Shown piece by piece: positions 47,914 to 56,547 of a DNA stretch of 64,000 bases. The notes under the pieces are model-generated. The model made no database searches and was not told the DNA's origin. It was given only the letters and a program-made list of their open reading frames with translations. The translations under genes and the position numbers were made by a program. How positions within the stretch are numbered: position 1 is the stretch's first letter; each line of letters begins with the position of its first letter. Location: the NCBI GenBank assembly GCA_964432595.1, contig CAYSOF010000008.1:1-64000 (forward strand), read 5' to 3'. Source of the DNA: DASYLJ01 sp964432595 (GTDB taxonomy: Bacteria > Desulfobacterota > Binatia > DP-6).

Positions 47914-48669
47914 TCAGATGATGAGCTCGGGTAGCGGTCGCACTTCAGTGTCTCCCAGCCCGACTTCCTGGTGACCGGCGAGCGAAGTCCACGCGGCGGT
48001 CATCGCGTCCGTGTCGAGCACCACGTGCGTCGGGGCCGGGCCGATCTGGCGGCCGGCGTTGAAGACCCACGTCGAGCCGATCTTGTCGACCCAAGAGCCG
48101 CCCTTGCGGAACGGTGACTGGTGGATGTGCCCGGACAGCACGACGTCCGGCCGGTGCCGATCGATCCAGGCGTTCAGCGCGTTGTCGCCGACGTGACGCT
48201 TGCCGGTCCAGTCGGTGCGGACGTCGGCGGGCGGCGCGTGGTAGACCCAGATCCATCGCTGCTTCGGCATCGCCGCGGAGCGCTCGAGCAGGGCGTCCAC
48301 CGCCGCACGCCCGACCGGGCCGTCCCAGTACGGGCAGATCGTGAACAGCGTCCCGTCGACGTCGAGCGCGTCGCCGTCGATGGGAACGCCCATGGCACGC
48401 GCCTTCCCGAGCCAGCGCGCCTCCTTCTCGCCGTTGGCATCGACCCGCGTCAGGTCGTGGTTGCCCGAGCTGACCAGGAGCCGCGCCTTCTTCTGCAGGC
48501 GCTCGAGGTACTGGAGGATGACGACGATCTGGGCGTCCTCCTGGGCCCTGCCCGCGACGTCGAGATGGTCACCCGCGATGACGACGACGTCGAAGTCGCC
48601 TGCCACCGCGTGCACCCAGTCGAACTGCTTCAGCGTGTAGTGCAGATCGGAGACCAGTAACACCCGCAC
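47914..48669 (-). CDS. Metallophosphoesterase
   Basis: 251-aa calcineurin-like phosphoesterase. The metal motifs are all present: DLH (MRVLLVSDLHYT), GDH, GNHDLTR, a His in WVYHAPP and GHIH near residue 184. The substrate could be a nucleotide, phosphoprotein or cyclic nucleotide; cNMP hydrolysis beside a cNMP-binding gene is an attractive but unproven idea. It is divergent from the small secreted protein at 48770. Confidence 0.9.
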   Translation of the reverse strand: MRVLLVSDLHYTLKQFDWVHAVAGDFDVVVIAGDHLDVAGRAQEDAQIVVILQYLERLQKKARLLVSSGNHDLTRVDANGEKEARWLGKARAMGVPIDGDALDVDGTLFTICPYWDGPVGRAAVDALLERSAAMPKQRWIWVYHAPPADVRTDWTGKRHVGDNALNAWIDRHRPDVVLSGHIHQSPFRKGGSWVDKIGSTWVFNAGRQIGPAPTHVVLDTDAMTAAWTSLAGHQEVGLGDTEVRPLPELII

Positions 48670-48687
48670 GGCGCGGACCTTACCGGA

Positions 48688-48746
48688 GCGAGGTAGCGGC
48701 CGCTACCCGCGAGGTAGCGCCCCTCCGACAGGCGGCACGAGCCGCC
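48688..48746. promoter_or_regulatory. Intergenic repeats between divergent genes
   Basis: GCGAGGTAGCG occurs twice as a direct repeat (48688-48698 and 48709-48719, start-to-start spacing 21 bp) with an inverted CGCTACC between, making the 16-bp palindrome GGTAGCGGCCGCTACC at 48692-48707. A GGCGGC/GCCGCC hairpin lies at 48731-48746, just before the AGGAGG of the 48770 gene. Two-turn spacing fits a dimeric operator. Confidence 0.45.
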
Positions 48747-48769
48747 GTGAAAAACAGGAGGTACCGACG

Positions 48770-49099
48770 ATGTCCCTGCGCACTGCATTGACGGCCGCCC
48801 TGCTCGCCCTGGCGACCATCGCCCACGCCGGCGGCACCGACCACGACCGCTGGGTGGATCACCTCGAGAAGTACGCCGTGTACGTCGGCGAGGGCGGAAT
48901 CATCGAGGCGTTCTCGAAGGCCAAGTCGGCCTGCATCTGCACCGAGGAGGGCTCGCTCTCCAAGCGGCCCGGCTACATCACCGTGGGCGACGGGGCGGAC
49001 GGCCTCATCAGCTTCTGCGCGATCCCGCTCTTCGACGACCTCGGCGCGCTCTGGACGGCGGTCGGCTGCGCGTCGTACGTTCCGCTCGTGAAGAAGTGA
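48770..49099 (+). CDS. Small secreted protein of unknown function
   Basis: 109 aa with signal peptide MSLRTALTAALLALATIAHA, so about 89 aa mature. Cysteines sit in SACICTEEG, SFCAIPLF and GCASYVP. The sequence GYITVGDGADGLISFCAIP has no family I recognise. AGGAGGT precedes ATG 48770 by six bases, a strong site. Divergent from the metallophosphoesterase across a repeat-bearing gap. Confidence 0.72.
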   Translation: MSLRTALTAALLALATIAHAGGTDHDRWVDHLEKYAVYVGEGGIIEAFSKAKSACICTEEGSLSKRPGYITVGDGADGLISFCAIPLFDDLGALWTAVGCASYVPLVKK

Positions 49100-49175
49100 C
49101 GCGCTGACCACGCCCCGTTGGCCAGCGATCCACGGACGGTGAGATTCAGCTTGCCGCTTCGAATGTCACCACGGT

Positions 49176-50870
49176 ATGCGAGGATCCATGCGCCGCGTCC
49201 TCCGATCGTCCCTGGTCATCGTCCTGCTCGCGGCGCAGCCCGCGGCGGCGTGGTTCGTGTTCATCAAAGACAAGGGCCCACTCATCGCGTCGAGCGGTAG
49301 GGCGCTGCTCGGAACGCCCTCGGGAATCGTCGTCGCCTCGGGTGCGGTGATGCTGGTCGACCCCGTCACGGCGCGCGCCCGATGGCAGCAATCCTTCGGT
49401 GATCTTCCCGAGGTCGACGTCGACGCGATGGCCGTCGACCTCGCGGGCGACGTGATCGTCACCGGAAAGTTCGACGTGCCGCCGCTCGACGTTCTTCACG
49501 CGGCCAAGGACGCGTTCGTCGCCAAGCTCGATCGGTCTACGGGCGCCCAGCTGTGGCGACATGTCATCACGGGGACGGCGACCGGCGCCGGGACGGCTGA
49601 TGGCCTCGGGGCGATCGACGTGCTCGCGAACGGCGACGTGGTGGTCGCCGGGGGAACGGCGGAGGTGTCGACGGATGTCGACCCGATCGTCGTCCGACTC
49701 GACGGCTCGACAGGAGCCGAGCTCTGGCGCTTCGCCCAGCCACAGCCTGACCACGCGACGATGAGCGGCGTAGCGGCCTCCGCAGCCGGCCTGGTCTTCG
49801 CGAGCGGAACGACGGGAACCTTCGCGCTCGACGGAGCGACCGGCGAGGTCGTCTGGTCCGATCCCGCATTGACCAGCCGCGCAGGCATCGCCCTCGATTC
49901 GGCAGGCGATCTGTTCGTTGCGACCGGCGAGTTCTTTCCCGACACGGCGCCCGGCGTCGTCACCAAGCTCGTCGGGACGACCGGCGCGATCGCATGGCAG
50001 CGTACGCTGGCGACCCCGACCATCGTCGACGTGTTCGAGGACGACGTGATCGTCCGCAGCGCGGGCGAGGGTCGACGCTTGTCGGCAACCGATGGGAGCG
50101 ACGTGTGGACCGCTCCGTTCGCCGGCTCCCTGATCACCTCGCGCGGTGAGCTGGTGGGCGCCAGCGGCATCGAGGACGCGGTCCTTTGGCGAGTCGATGC
50201 GGTCACCGGTGCCGTCGATGCCGTGATGACGTTCAACGGCGCCCCGCAGCCGCTGTCGACCGACCGATTCGACGCGATCACGGAGGATGCGACCGGCGCG
50301 CTCGTCGTGATCGGACGCTTCGAGGGCAAGGGCCGCGCCCTCGTCCGCTTCGATGATCGCCTGTCGGGCGACATCTTGAAGCTCAGCGACGACGGCCCCG
50401 GACGGCGCCTCATCCTCCTCAAGTCGAACGACCGATCGCGGCTCGTGCCCAGTGGCGGGGCGCATTTCGATCCAAACGCCGGCATCCCGACGGCGAACGG
50501 CGCCCGCCTCCGCATCTGGAACGCGACGACCGGTGAGGAGCAGACCTTCTCGTTGCCGGCGAGCGCGTGGAAGGGGTCGAACCCGCAATCGGCGAATCGC
50601 ATGAAGTTCTCGTACAAGGATCCGAAGGGGCTCCATGGCCCCTGCCGCTCGGTGCAGGTCCAGACCGGGGGCAAGCTGTCCGCGCGCTGCCTCGGCGCCG
50701 GCATCGACTTCACCCTGGACGAGCCCACGCAGGGGTCGATCGTCGTGCAGTTCGAGATCCTGAACGGCTCGCGCCAGTGCATGGCGTTCGCGGGCAACGT
50801 CACCGACCTGCCCGGACGCTTCACGGGACGCGACGCTCCGCCGCCCGCGAGTTGCCCGCCGCTTTCGTGA
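49176..50870 (+). CDS. Secreted beta-propeller protein with unknown C-terminal domain
   Basis: 564 aa from ATG 49176, or 560 from ATG 49188, with signal peptide RSSLVIVLLAAQPAAA. Blade-like repeats of the form DRSTGAQLWRHV, DGSTGAELWRFA and DGATGEVVWSD mark a PQQ-like propeller (about residues 25-400). The last 150 residues are a separate domain beginning RRLILLKSNDRSRL and including YKDPKGLHGPCRSVQVQ and FTLDEPTQGSIVVQFEI, ending with Cys-Pro-rich CPPLS. I do not know a named family for this tail. Likely exported to envelope or surface. Confidence 0.8.
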   Translation: MRGSMRRVLRSSLVIVLLAAQPAAAWFVFIKDKGPLIASSGRALLGTPSGIVVASGAVMLVDPVTARARWQQSFGDLPEVDVDAMAVDLAGDVIVTGKFDVPPLDVLHAAKDAFVAKLDRSTGAQLWRHVITGTATGAGTADGLGAIDVLANGDVVVAGGTAEVSTDVDPIVVRLDGSTGAELWRFAQPQPDHATMSGVAASAAGLVFASGTTGTFALDGATGEVVWSDPALTSRAGIALDSAGDLFVATGEFFPDTAPGVVTKLVGTTGAIAWQRTLATPTIVDVFEDDVIVRSAGEGRRLSATDGSDVWTAPFAGSLITSRGELVGASGIEDAVLWRVDAVTGAVDAVMTFNGAPQPLSTDRFDAITEDATGALVVIGRFEGKGRALVRFDDRLSGDILKLSDDGPGRRLILLKSNDRSRLVPSGGAHFDPNAGIPTANGARLRIWNATTGEEQTFSLPASAWKGSNPQSANRMKFSYKDPKGLHGPCRSVQVQTGGKLSARCLGAGIDFTLDEPTQGSIVVQFEILNGSRQCMAFAGNVTDLPGRFTGRDAPPPASCPPLS

Positions 50871-50930
50871 CGTGGACGGAGCGGCGGCCGTGGGTCGACG
50901 GGCCCTTCGGACGAGTGCTACTGGCCCCGG

Positions 50931-52142
50931 ATGGCCGCCCACCCACTCCACCGCCATCCGCTGCGCAGCCTGTTCACCGCGACCGGCGCGCGCAGCCGTC
51001 GCTCCTCGTCCTGGGACCGTAGCGGTCGCAACTGGGACTTCGTCACCGTCCAGGCGGGAGACACGGCCGTGCTCTTGGAGCACGACGGACCCGGCTGCGT
51101 CACGCACCTGTACTGCGCGCTCGCCTTTCCCGAGCTGACCGACTATCGCGATGCGATCCTGCGCTGCTGGTGGGACGGCGAGGCGACCCCGTCGGTCGAG
51201 GTGCCGCTCGGCGACTTCTTCGGGCTCGCGCACGCGCGCATCCGCACCGTGCAGTCCGCGATGACCGCCGTGAACCCGGGCTTCGGCGCCTCGCACGGCA
51301 TGCACGCCTACTTCCCGATGCCGTTCGCGACCGGCGCGCGGATCACCGTCGAGCATCGCGGCGACCGGGCGCTCGGCGGCGCGCTGCCGGCGCTCTGGTA
51401 CCACGTCGACTACGAGACGTACGACGACGCGCCGCCCGCCGACGCGCTGCGTTTTCACGCGCAATGGCGGCAGGAGAAGCCGACCACGGCGATCGGCCCG
51501 AAGCCGAACGTGCAGCTGCACGGCGCCGCCAACCTCGACGGCGCGGATAACTACGTCGCGCTCGACGTCGCGGGCGCCGGGCAGATGGTCGGCCTCGTCC
51601 TGCAGATCAACAACGTCGCCGGCGGCTGGTACGGCGAGGGAGACGACATGGTCTGGGTCGACGGCGACGGGTGGCCGCCCGCCATCCACGGGACCGGCAC
51701 CGAGGAGATCTTCGGCGGCGGCGCGTGCCCGGTGCGCGAGTTCGCCGGGCCGTATCACGGCTTCCACGTCGTCGAGGGCGGCGGCCACGATCACGCCGGG
51801 CTGGTCGGCGCGTACCGCTGGTTCGTGCACGATCCGATCCGCTTCACCCGCTCGCTGCGCTGGACCGTCGAGCACGGGCACGCGAACAACTTCGCGAACG
51901 AGTACGCGTCGGTCGCGTACTGGTACCAGTCGGAGCCGCACGGCGCCTTCCCCGTGCTCGCGGCGCGCGACGCGATGCGGCCGCCGCTCGATGCTCCGTA
52001 CGCGGAGGCGCGGGAGCGGTTCTTCTCTGCCGTCTCCGCCGCGATCGGCAACCTGTCCGGCCCCGACCTCTACCGCCTCGCCGCGATCGGCGAGGAGTTC
52101 TACGCGGGCCGTTTCGCGGAAGCGGTCCGGCGTCTCGAGTAG
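50931..52142 (+). CDS. GH172/DUF2961-like glycoside-hydrolase-family protein
   Basis: 403 aa without an obvious signal peptide. GPGCVTHLYCAL near the start, LRCWWDGEATPSVEVPLGDFFG, and HGTGTEEIFGGG near residue 260 are hallmarks of DUF2961, now family GH172, whose members are jelly-roll trimers acting on difructose or alpha-D-arabinofuranosides. The Glu pair of HGTGTEE matches the catalytic acid region. Probably a cytoplasmic or non-classically exported sugar enzyme; the actual sugar is unknown. Confidence 0.82.
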   Translation: MAAHPLHRHPLRSLFTATGARSRRSSSWDRSGRNWDFVTVQAGDTAVLLEHDGPGCVTHLYCALAFPELTDYRDAILRCWWDGEATPSVEVPLGDFFGLAHARIRTVQSAMTAVNPGFGASHGMHAYFPMPFATGARITVEHRGDRALGGALPALWYHVDYETYDDAPPADALRFHAQWRQEKPTTAIGPKPNVQLHGAANLDGADNYVALDVAGAGQMVGLVLQINNVAGGWYGEGDDMVWVDGDGWPPAIHGTGTEEIFGGGACPVREFAGPYHGFHVVEGGGHDHAGLVGAYRWFVHDPIRFTRSLRWTVEHGHANNFANEYASVAYWYQSEPHGAFPVLAARDAMRPPLDAPYAEARERFFSAVSAAIGNLSGPDLYRLAAIGEEFYAGRFAEAVRRLE

Positions 52143-52238
52143 TCCTCCTGGCGCCGATGTCGCAGGTCACGCCGGTCGGACGCGGCAGGCCGTCGATGTC
52201 GTTGCAGCGTCGGCCACGGGGTCTGCTATGACCCGCCC

Positions 52239-52673
52239 ATGCCCGCGCCGATGACCCGCGAAGAACGCGAAGCTTTCCTGGCCGGCCTCCACGTCGGCAT
52301 CGTGAGCGTCGACGAGCCCGGCCGCGGCCCCCTCTCGGTGCCGGTGTGGTACCTCTACGAGCGCGGCGGCGAGATCGTCCTCGTGACGCGTCCCGAGGCG
52401 CGGAAGGCGCGGCTGCTCACCGCCGGCGCGCGCGTCTCGTTCGTCGTCCAATCAGAGGAGATGCCGCCCAAGTACGTGACGATCCAGGGGCGCGTGACCT
52501 CGGCCGAGCCGGCGGACGTCGCGCGCGACGTGAAGGCCGTCGTGCGCAAATACCTCGGGGCGGACGTCGGCGATTCCTACGTCGACGCCACGCGTCCGAA
52601 CGGCACCAACGAGATCGTCGTGCGGGTGCGACCCGAGCGGTGGTACTCGCGCGACTTCGGCCGCACCGCCTAG
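52239..52673 (+). CDS. Pyridoxamine 5'-phosphate oxidase-like split-barrel protein
   Basis: 144 aa with the split-barrel FMN/F420-binding fold: MTREEREAFLAGLHVGIVSV, PLSVPVWYLYERGGEIVLVT, KARLLTAGARVSFVVQ and VTIQGRV. Members may bind FMN, F420 or haem; without alignment the cofactor cannot be fixed. It lies alone 43 nt before the thrombospondin-like pair. Confidence 0.85.
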   Translation: MPAPMTREEREAFLAGLHVGIVSVDEPGRGPLSVPVWYLYERGGEIVLVTRPEARKARLLTAGARVSFVVQSEEMPPKYVTIQGRVTSAEPADVARDVKAVVRKYLGADVGDSYVDATRPNGTNEIVVRVRPERWYSRDFGRTA

Positions 52674-52716
52674 AAATGCGTTGACCGTCGGCAACGGCCG
52701 GTGGTAGCGCTCCGGC

Positions 52717-53790
52717 ATGGTGCAAATCCTGATCGGTGTGCTGTTGGCTCTCCTGGCGACCGACGGGATCGCCGCCGACTTCGACGCGGACGGCGTCGAC
52801 GACGCCGTCGACAACTGTCCCTATGCGGCGAACGCCGACCAGGCCGACGCGGACAGCGACGGCATCGGCGACGTCTGCATCGCATGCGGCATGCTCGACG
52901 CCGCGGCCGAGTTCGGCATCGCGGTCGAGACCACCTTCACGGCCAAGGCCGGGAAGACCAACGGCCACGTGCCGGAGCTGTCGCTCGTCACCGACGTCTG
53001 CGCCGATCGCGTGGTGCTGCAGTCGGCGGACGTCGGCGACTCCGGCGACGAAGGGTTCGACGTGATCGCGCGGCGGGCGTCCGGCGTGGCCGTGAAGGTC
53101 ACGAACGCGTCGGACGAGTTCGGCGTCCACGAGGGCGCCGTGGGCGGTACGATCGCCACGGGCGGCGGTGTCGTGGTCGCGCCGCCGGGCACCGCGGGGG
53201 TCGGCATCGACACGAGCGGCACCCATCCGCGTCTCGCGCGGTGTCAGGAGAGTACCGCGGACGCCGCCGCGGCCTCGGCGGCGTTCGCCGCAGTGCCGCC
53301 GAACGAGACGCATTTGGATCTCGACGTCGGGCCGGGCGAGGGCATCACGCTCGACGCCGGCACGCCCGGCGCCGCCACGCTCGGCGTCGTGAACGTCCGG
53401 TCACTCCGTGTCCACGGCACGCCCGATCCGGGGTTCGGCTGCAGCGGCCTCGCCGAGGTCGCCATCCGCGGTCCGCGCAGCACCGTCGTCAACGTGACCG
53501 GCAAGATCGAGCTGGGCCCGTGCGCCCTCGTATTCGACGCCTCGGGCGGCGACGTGATCCTGAATGCCGTCGGCAAGGGACAGGTTCGGCTCGGGCCGGG
53601 CGTCGAGATGTTCGTCGGCCTCCTGGCGCCGCAGCGCAACGTGCAGGTGCGGCGCCCCAACAACTACAGCGAGCAACCGCACCGGATCGGCCCGGTGTGG
53701 GCACGCAAGCTCACGATGGCCGGCTACACCCACCAGATCGCGGATCTCGGCGGACAGTACGTCTGCGGCTTCCCGCAGGACCTCCCCTGA
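52717..53790 (+). CDS. Secreted protein with N-terminal thrombospondin-3-like repeat (copy 1)
   Basis: 357 aa. A signal peptide (MVQILIGVLLALLATDGIAA) precedes calcium-binding-type DxDxDG repeats, DFDADGVDDAVDNCPYA and ADADSDGIGDVCIACG. The rest, including CADRVVLQSADVG, HLDLDVGPGEGITLDAGTPG and LLAPQRNVQVRRPNN, is beta-rich and unknown. The next gene is a paralog of nearly the same length, only 1 nt away, so this is a tandem duplication. Probably a Ca-stabilised exported surface protein. Confidence 0.84.
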   Translation: MVQILIGVLLALLATDGIAADFDADGVDDAVDNCPYAANADQADADSDGIGDVCIACGMLDAAAEFGIAVETTFTAKAGKTNGHVPELSLVTDVCADRVVLQSADVGDSGDEGFDVIARRASGVAVKVTNASDEFGVHEGAVGGTIATGGGVVVAPPGTAGVGIDTSGTHPRLARCQESTADAAAASAAFAAVPPNETHLDLDVGPGEGITLDAGTPGAATLGVVNVRSLRVHGTPDPGFGCSGLAEVAIRGPRSTVVNVTGKIELGPCALVFDASGGDVILNAVGKGQVRLGPGVEMFVGLLAPQRNVQVRRPNNYSEQPHRIGPVWARKLTMAGYTHQIADLGGQYVCGFPQDLP

Positions 53791-53791
53791 C

Positions 53792-54875
53792 ATGACGAAG
53801 CTCGTCGTCGCCATCCTCCTCGCCGTGTTCACGACCGACGCGCGCGCCGCCGACGCCGACCTCGACGGCGTCGACGACACGGTCGACAACTGCCGCTGGG
53901 TCGCGAACGCCGACCAGGCCGACGCCGACACCGACGGCATCGGCGACGTCTGCATCGCGTGCGGCATGCTCGACGCCGCGGCGGAGTTCGGCCTCGCGGT
54001 CGAGACGACGCTGATCGCCGACGCCGGCAAGTACGACGCCGTCATCCAGGAGATGAGGATCCAGGGCGACGTCTGCGCCGAACGCGTGACGTTCCTGGGC
54101 GCCGAGGTGCGCAGCGGCAACAGCAATCACACCTTCGACGTCGTCGCCTGGCGGGCGAGCGGCGTCGCGGCGAAGCTGAAGACGGTGCCCGAGACCGCCG
54201 CCGGAGGACCCGCAGACGGTGGAGATCGACGGCACGCTCATCACCGGCGGCGGGACGGTCATCGGCCCGGCGGACGACGTGCGCGCCGTGGACACCAGCG
54301 GCACGAGCCCGCGGATCGCCCGCTGTCAGGAGGCCAGCCCCGATGCCGTCGCCGCGTCCGCCGCGTTCGCCGCCGTGCCGCCGAACGAGACGCACCTCGA
54401 CATCGATCTGGCCGCCGGCGAAGAGCTGACGCTGGAGGCCGGCACGCCCGGATCGGCGACCATCGGTGTCGTCAACGTAAAGTCGCTCCGCATGCGCGGC
54501 CGTCCCGACAAGCTGAACGGCGGCTGCGAGGAATACGCCATCCTCAACATCCGCGGGCCGCTCAGCACGGTCGTCAACATCAGCGGCAAGGTGGATCTGG
54601 TGTGCGCCGAGATCGAGACGGTGTCGTCCCGGCCGGCGATCCTGAACGTGACGGGGCCGGGATCGCAGGTGCGCCTCGGCCCGCAGGCGCGGGTGGCGGC
54701 GGCGCTGCTGGCGCCGCAGCGCAACGTGTCGCTCCGGCGCGCCAACAACAACGGGGAGTCTCCGAACCGCATCGGCCCGCTGTGGGCCCGGAAGGCGAAG
54801 CTGATCGGCTACTCGCAGCAGCTGCACGTGGTCGGCGCGCAGCCGATGTGCGGCGTCCCGCAGGAGCTGCCCTAG
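53792..54875 (+). pseudogene. Thrombospondin-3-like secreted protein (copy 2), frameshifted
   Basis: Paralog of the preceding gene, starting at ATG 53792 with its own signal peptide (KLVVAILLAVFTTDARA) and the same DADLDGVDDTVDNCRW / CIACGMLDAAAEFGLAVETT start. The frame holds to about 54190 (KLKTVPETAAGG) and then the homologous sequence (DPQTVEIDGTLITGGG onward) continues in the +1 frame to the stop at 54875. One extra base in the GCCGCCGGAGGAC stretch explains it; with it removed the product is about 360 aa, against 357 in copy 1. This is a real mutation, or a sequencing or assembly error, or phase variation; those cannot be separated here. Confidence 0.82.
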
Positions 54876-54887
54876 AGGGAGGCCGGG

Positions 54888-55748
54888 TCACCACGCCGGG
54901 CCGGGGATGTCCTCGGGCCGGCGGCGCAGCATCATCGTCTGCGTCGCGAACGCGACGAGCGTCCCGCGTTCGTCCCAGATCTCGCAGTCGGCCGTCGCGT
55001 AGCCGGCACGGGCGCGACGCACGTGGACCGACGTCAGCAGCCATTCCGCCGTCGTGTCCTCGAGGAAGTGCAGCGTGAGGTCGAGGCTCGGCGCGTGGAA
55101 CGGCGTGGCGTTCGGGCCGAGCGCCTGGGTCAGCGCGGGCGGCATCGTGTCGGCGATGGGCGGCAGCGCGAACGGATCGAGCGTGCCGTCGGCCCGCATC
55201 ACCGGCGTGAGGTAGCGGAACCAGCGCGCCATGCGCGCGGGGCCCGGCGTCCAGTCCTGCGTCCACCATGGCGCGCCGAGCGCGAGACGGCAGTCGAAGT
55301 TCGCGAGGAACGGTGGACGGAAGTCGCGCACGCCGGGGACGATCCGCGGCGCGTCGTCGGGCTTCGCCACGTCAGGCATCGCCGCGTCGACGACGTCGAA
55401 GCCGCCGTCGCGGTCGCGCCCGAACGTCGCACTCACCTCGAGCCCCGGGCCGGGCATGGTCGTCGACGAGAGCGCGGCGCGCACCTGCGCCGCGACGTTG
55501 CCGTGCCGCAGCACCTCGACCCGCACCTCGAGCGGCCCCGCCGGCACCGGCGAGCAGAAGTGCGTGTTTGCCGAGATCGGCCGCAGCCCCGGGTCGTTCA
55601 GCTCCGCCGCCATCGCGCGCATGGCGACCGTCATCAGCACGCCGCCCGACGGCGTGCGGAAGTTCCAGTCGCGCGGAAGGTCGGCGGTGTACCACCCCGG
55701 CGCGGCCGCCAGCCGCGTCACGGCCGTGTCCTTCGTGAGATCGGCCAT
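54888..55748 (-). CDS. Acyl-CoA thioesterase-like protein (TesB/hotdog type)
   Basis: 286 aa with two tandem hotdog halves: FRTPSGGVLMTVAMRAMAA with the helix-start motif in half 1, and LGPNATPFHAPSLDLTLHFLED / ATADCEIWDERGTLVAFATQTM in half 2. It belongs to the thioesterase-superfamily group that hydrolyses acyl-CoA. ATG 55748 overlaps the upstream stop by one base (TGATG), so translation is coupled to the sulfite-oxidase-like gene. Specific chain length unknown. Confidence 0.86.
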   Translation of the reverse strand: MADLTKDTAVTRLAAAPGWYTADLPRDWNFRTPSGGVLMTVAMRAMAAELNDPGLRPISANTHFCSPVPAGPLEVRVEVLRHGNVAAQVRAALSSTTMPGPGLEVSATFGRDRDGGFDVVDAAMPDVAKPDDAPRIVPGVRDFRPPFLANFDCRLALGAPWWTQDWTPGPARMARWFRYLTPVMRADGTLDPFALPPIADTMPPALTQALGPNATPFHAPSLDLTLHFLEDTTAEWLLTSVHVRRARAGYATADCEIWDERGTLVAFATQTMMLRRRPEDIPGPAW

Positions 55749-56437
55749 CAGCTGTACCGGTCGTTGCGCCAGGGATGCGCCGTGTTCGAGTAGCCGTTTC
55801 GCTCCCAGAAGCCGAGGACGTCCTCGCGCAGCAGCTCGAGCCGCGACATCCACTTGGCGCCCTTCCACGCGTAGAGCTGCGGCGTGACGACGCGCACGGG
55901 CCCGCCGTGCTCGCGCGAAAGCGGCGCGCCGTCGGCCGTGTGGACGAGCAGCACGTCGTCCTTGAGCGCTTCGGCGAGCGGCAGGTTCGTCGTGTAGCCG
56001 TCGTACCCGTGGCAGAGCAGGAAGTGCGCGTCGTCGGTGGGCTCGACGAGTGCGAGCACCGTCGACAGACGGACGCCGCGCCACGGGATGTCGAAGCGTG
56101 ACCACGTGGTCACGCAATGGAAGTCGCTGACGTCGTCCACCTGCGGCAGCGCCTGGAACGCCTCCCAGTCGAGCGTCGTGGGATGCAGGCACGCGCCGTC
56201 GACGCGCAGCTGCCACCGATCGAGCGGGACGTCGGGTTGGTTCCCGAGATCGAGCACCGGCCACTTCCCCGCCGCAGTCTCGGTCTGCCCCACCGGCAGC
56301 TTCGGCATCCCATGCCGATTCGCCGGCCCACTCCCCTGCGGCCGCTCGTCCGCCATGGACGGCGTCTTCGCCATCTTGTGAAGGAAGCGCTCACGCAGGC
56401 GCTTCCGCGCATCGACGATTCGCTGCTGATCACTCAT
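55748..56437 (-). CDS. Molybdopterin-dependent sulfite-oxidase-like protein
   Basis: 229 aa. It has the compact SUOX/oxidoreductase molybdopterin-binding domain: the Mo-ligating Cys in SDFHCVTTWSR near residue 106, followed by GYTTNLPLAEAL, GAPLSREHGGPVRVVTPQLYAWKGAKW. There is no Tat signal, dimerisation domain or haem domain, so it is a short cytoplasmic-type homologue like YuiH; MsrP-type methionine-sulfoxide reductase is less likely without a Tat leader and MsrQ. It follows a copy of the composite repeat. Confidence 0.88.
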   Translation of the reverse strand: MSDQQRIVDARKRLRERFLHKMAKTPSMADERPQGSGPANRHGMPKLPVGQTETAAGKWPVLDLGNQPDVPLDRWQLRVDGACLHPTTLDWEAFQALPQVDDVSDFHCVTTWSRFDIPWRGVRLSTVLALVEPTDDAHFLLCHGYDGYTTNLPLAEALKDDVLLVHTADGAPLSREHGGPVRVVTPQLYAWKGAKWMSRLELLREDVLGFWERNGYSNTAHPWRNDRYS

Positions 56438-56456
56438 ACATGCGTACCACGCGTGG

Positions 56457-56538
56457 CGCGCCGGCTTCGCCGGCCGCGCCATACAGGTCGAGCGGACTCC
56501 CTGCCACACCAATCCCTCGCACCGAGCCGCAGGCTCGG
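56457..56538 (-). repeat. Composite two-hairpin repeat, copy 2
   Basis: Read on the minus strand: hairpin A (CCGAGCC/GGCTCGG, 56538-56522, loop TGC), then GTGTGGC (56509-56503), then the palindrome centred on GCCGGCGAAGCCGGC (56477-56457). GTGTGGC-to-palindrome spacing is 32 nt against 33 in copy 1. Hairpin A differs in sequence between copies but stays fully paired. It lies between acyl-CoA dehydrogenase and the sulfite-oxidase-like gene. Confidence 0.7.
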
Positions 56539-56547
56539 GGCGACGCT

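Noticed and set aside
49146..51941. A 931-codon minus-strand open frame
   Set aside because: Antisense to the propeller and GH172-like genes, which have signal peptides and domains.
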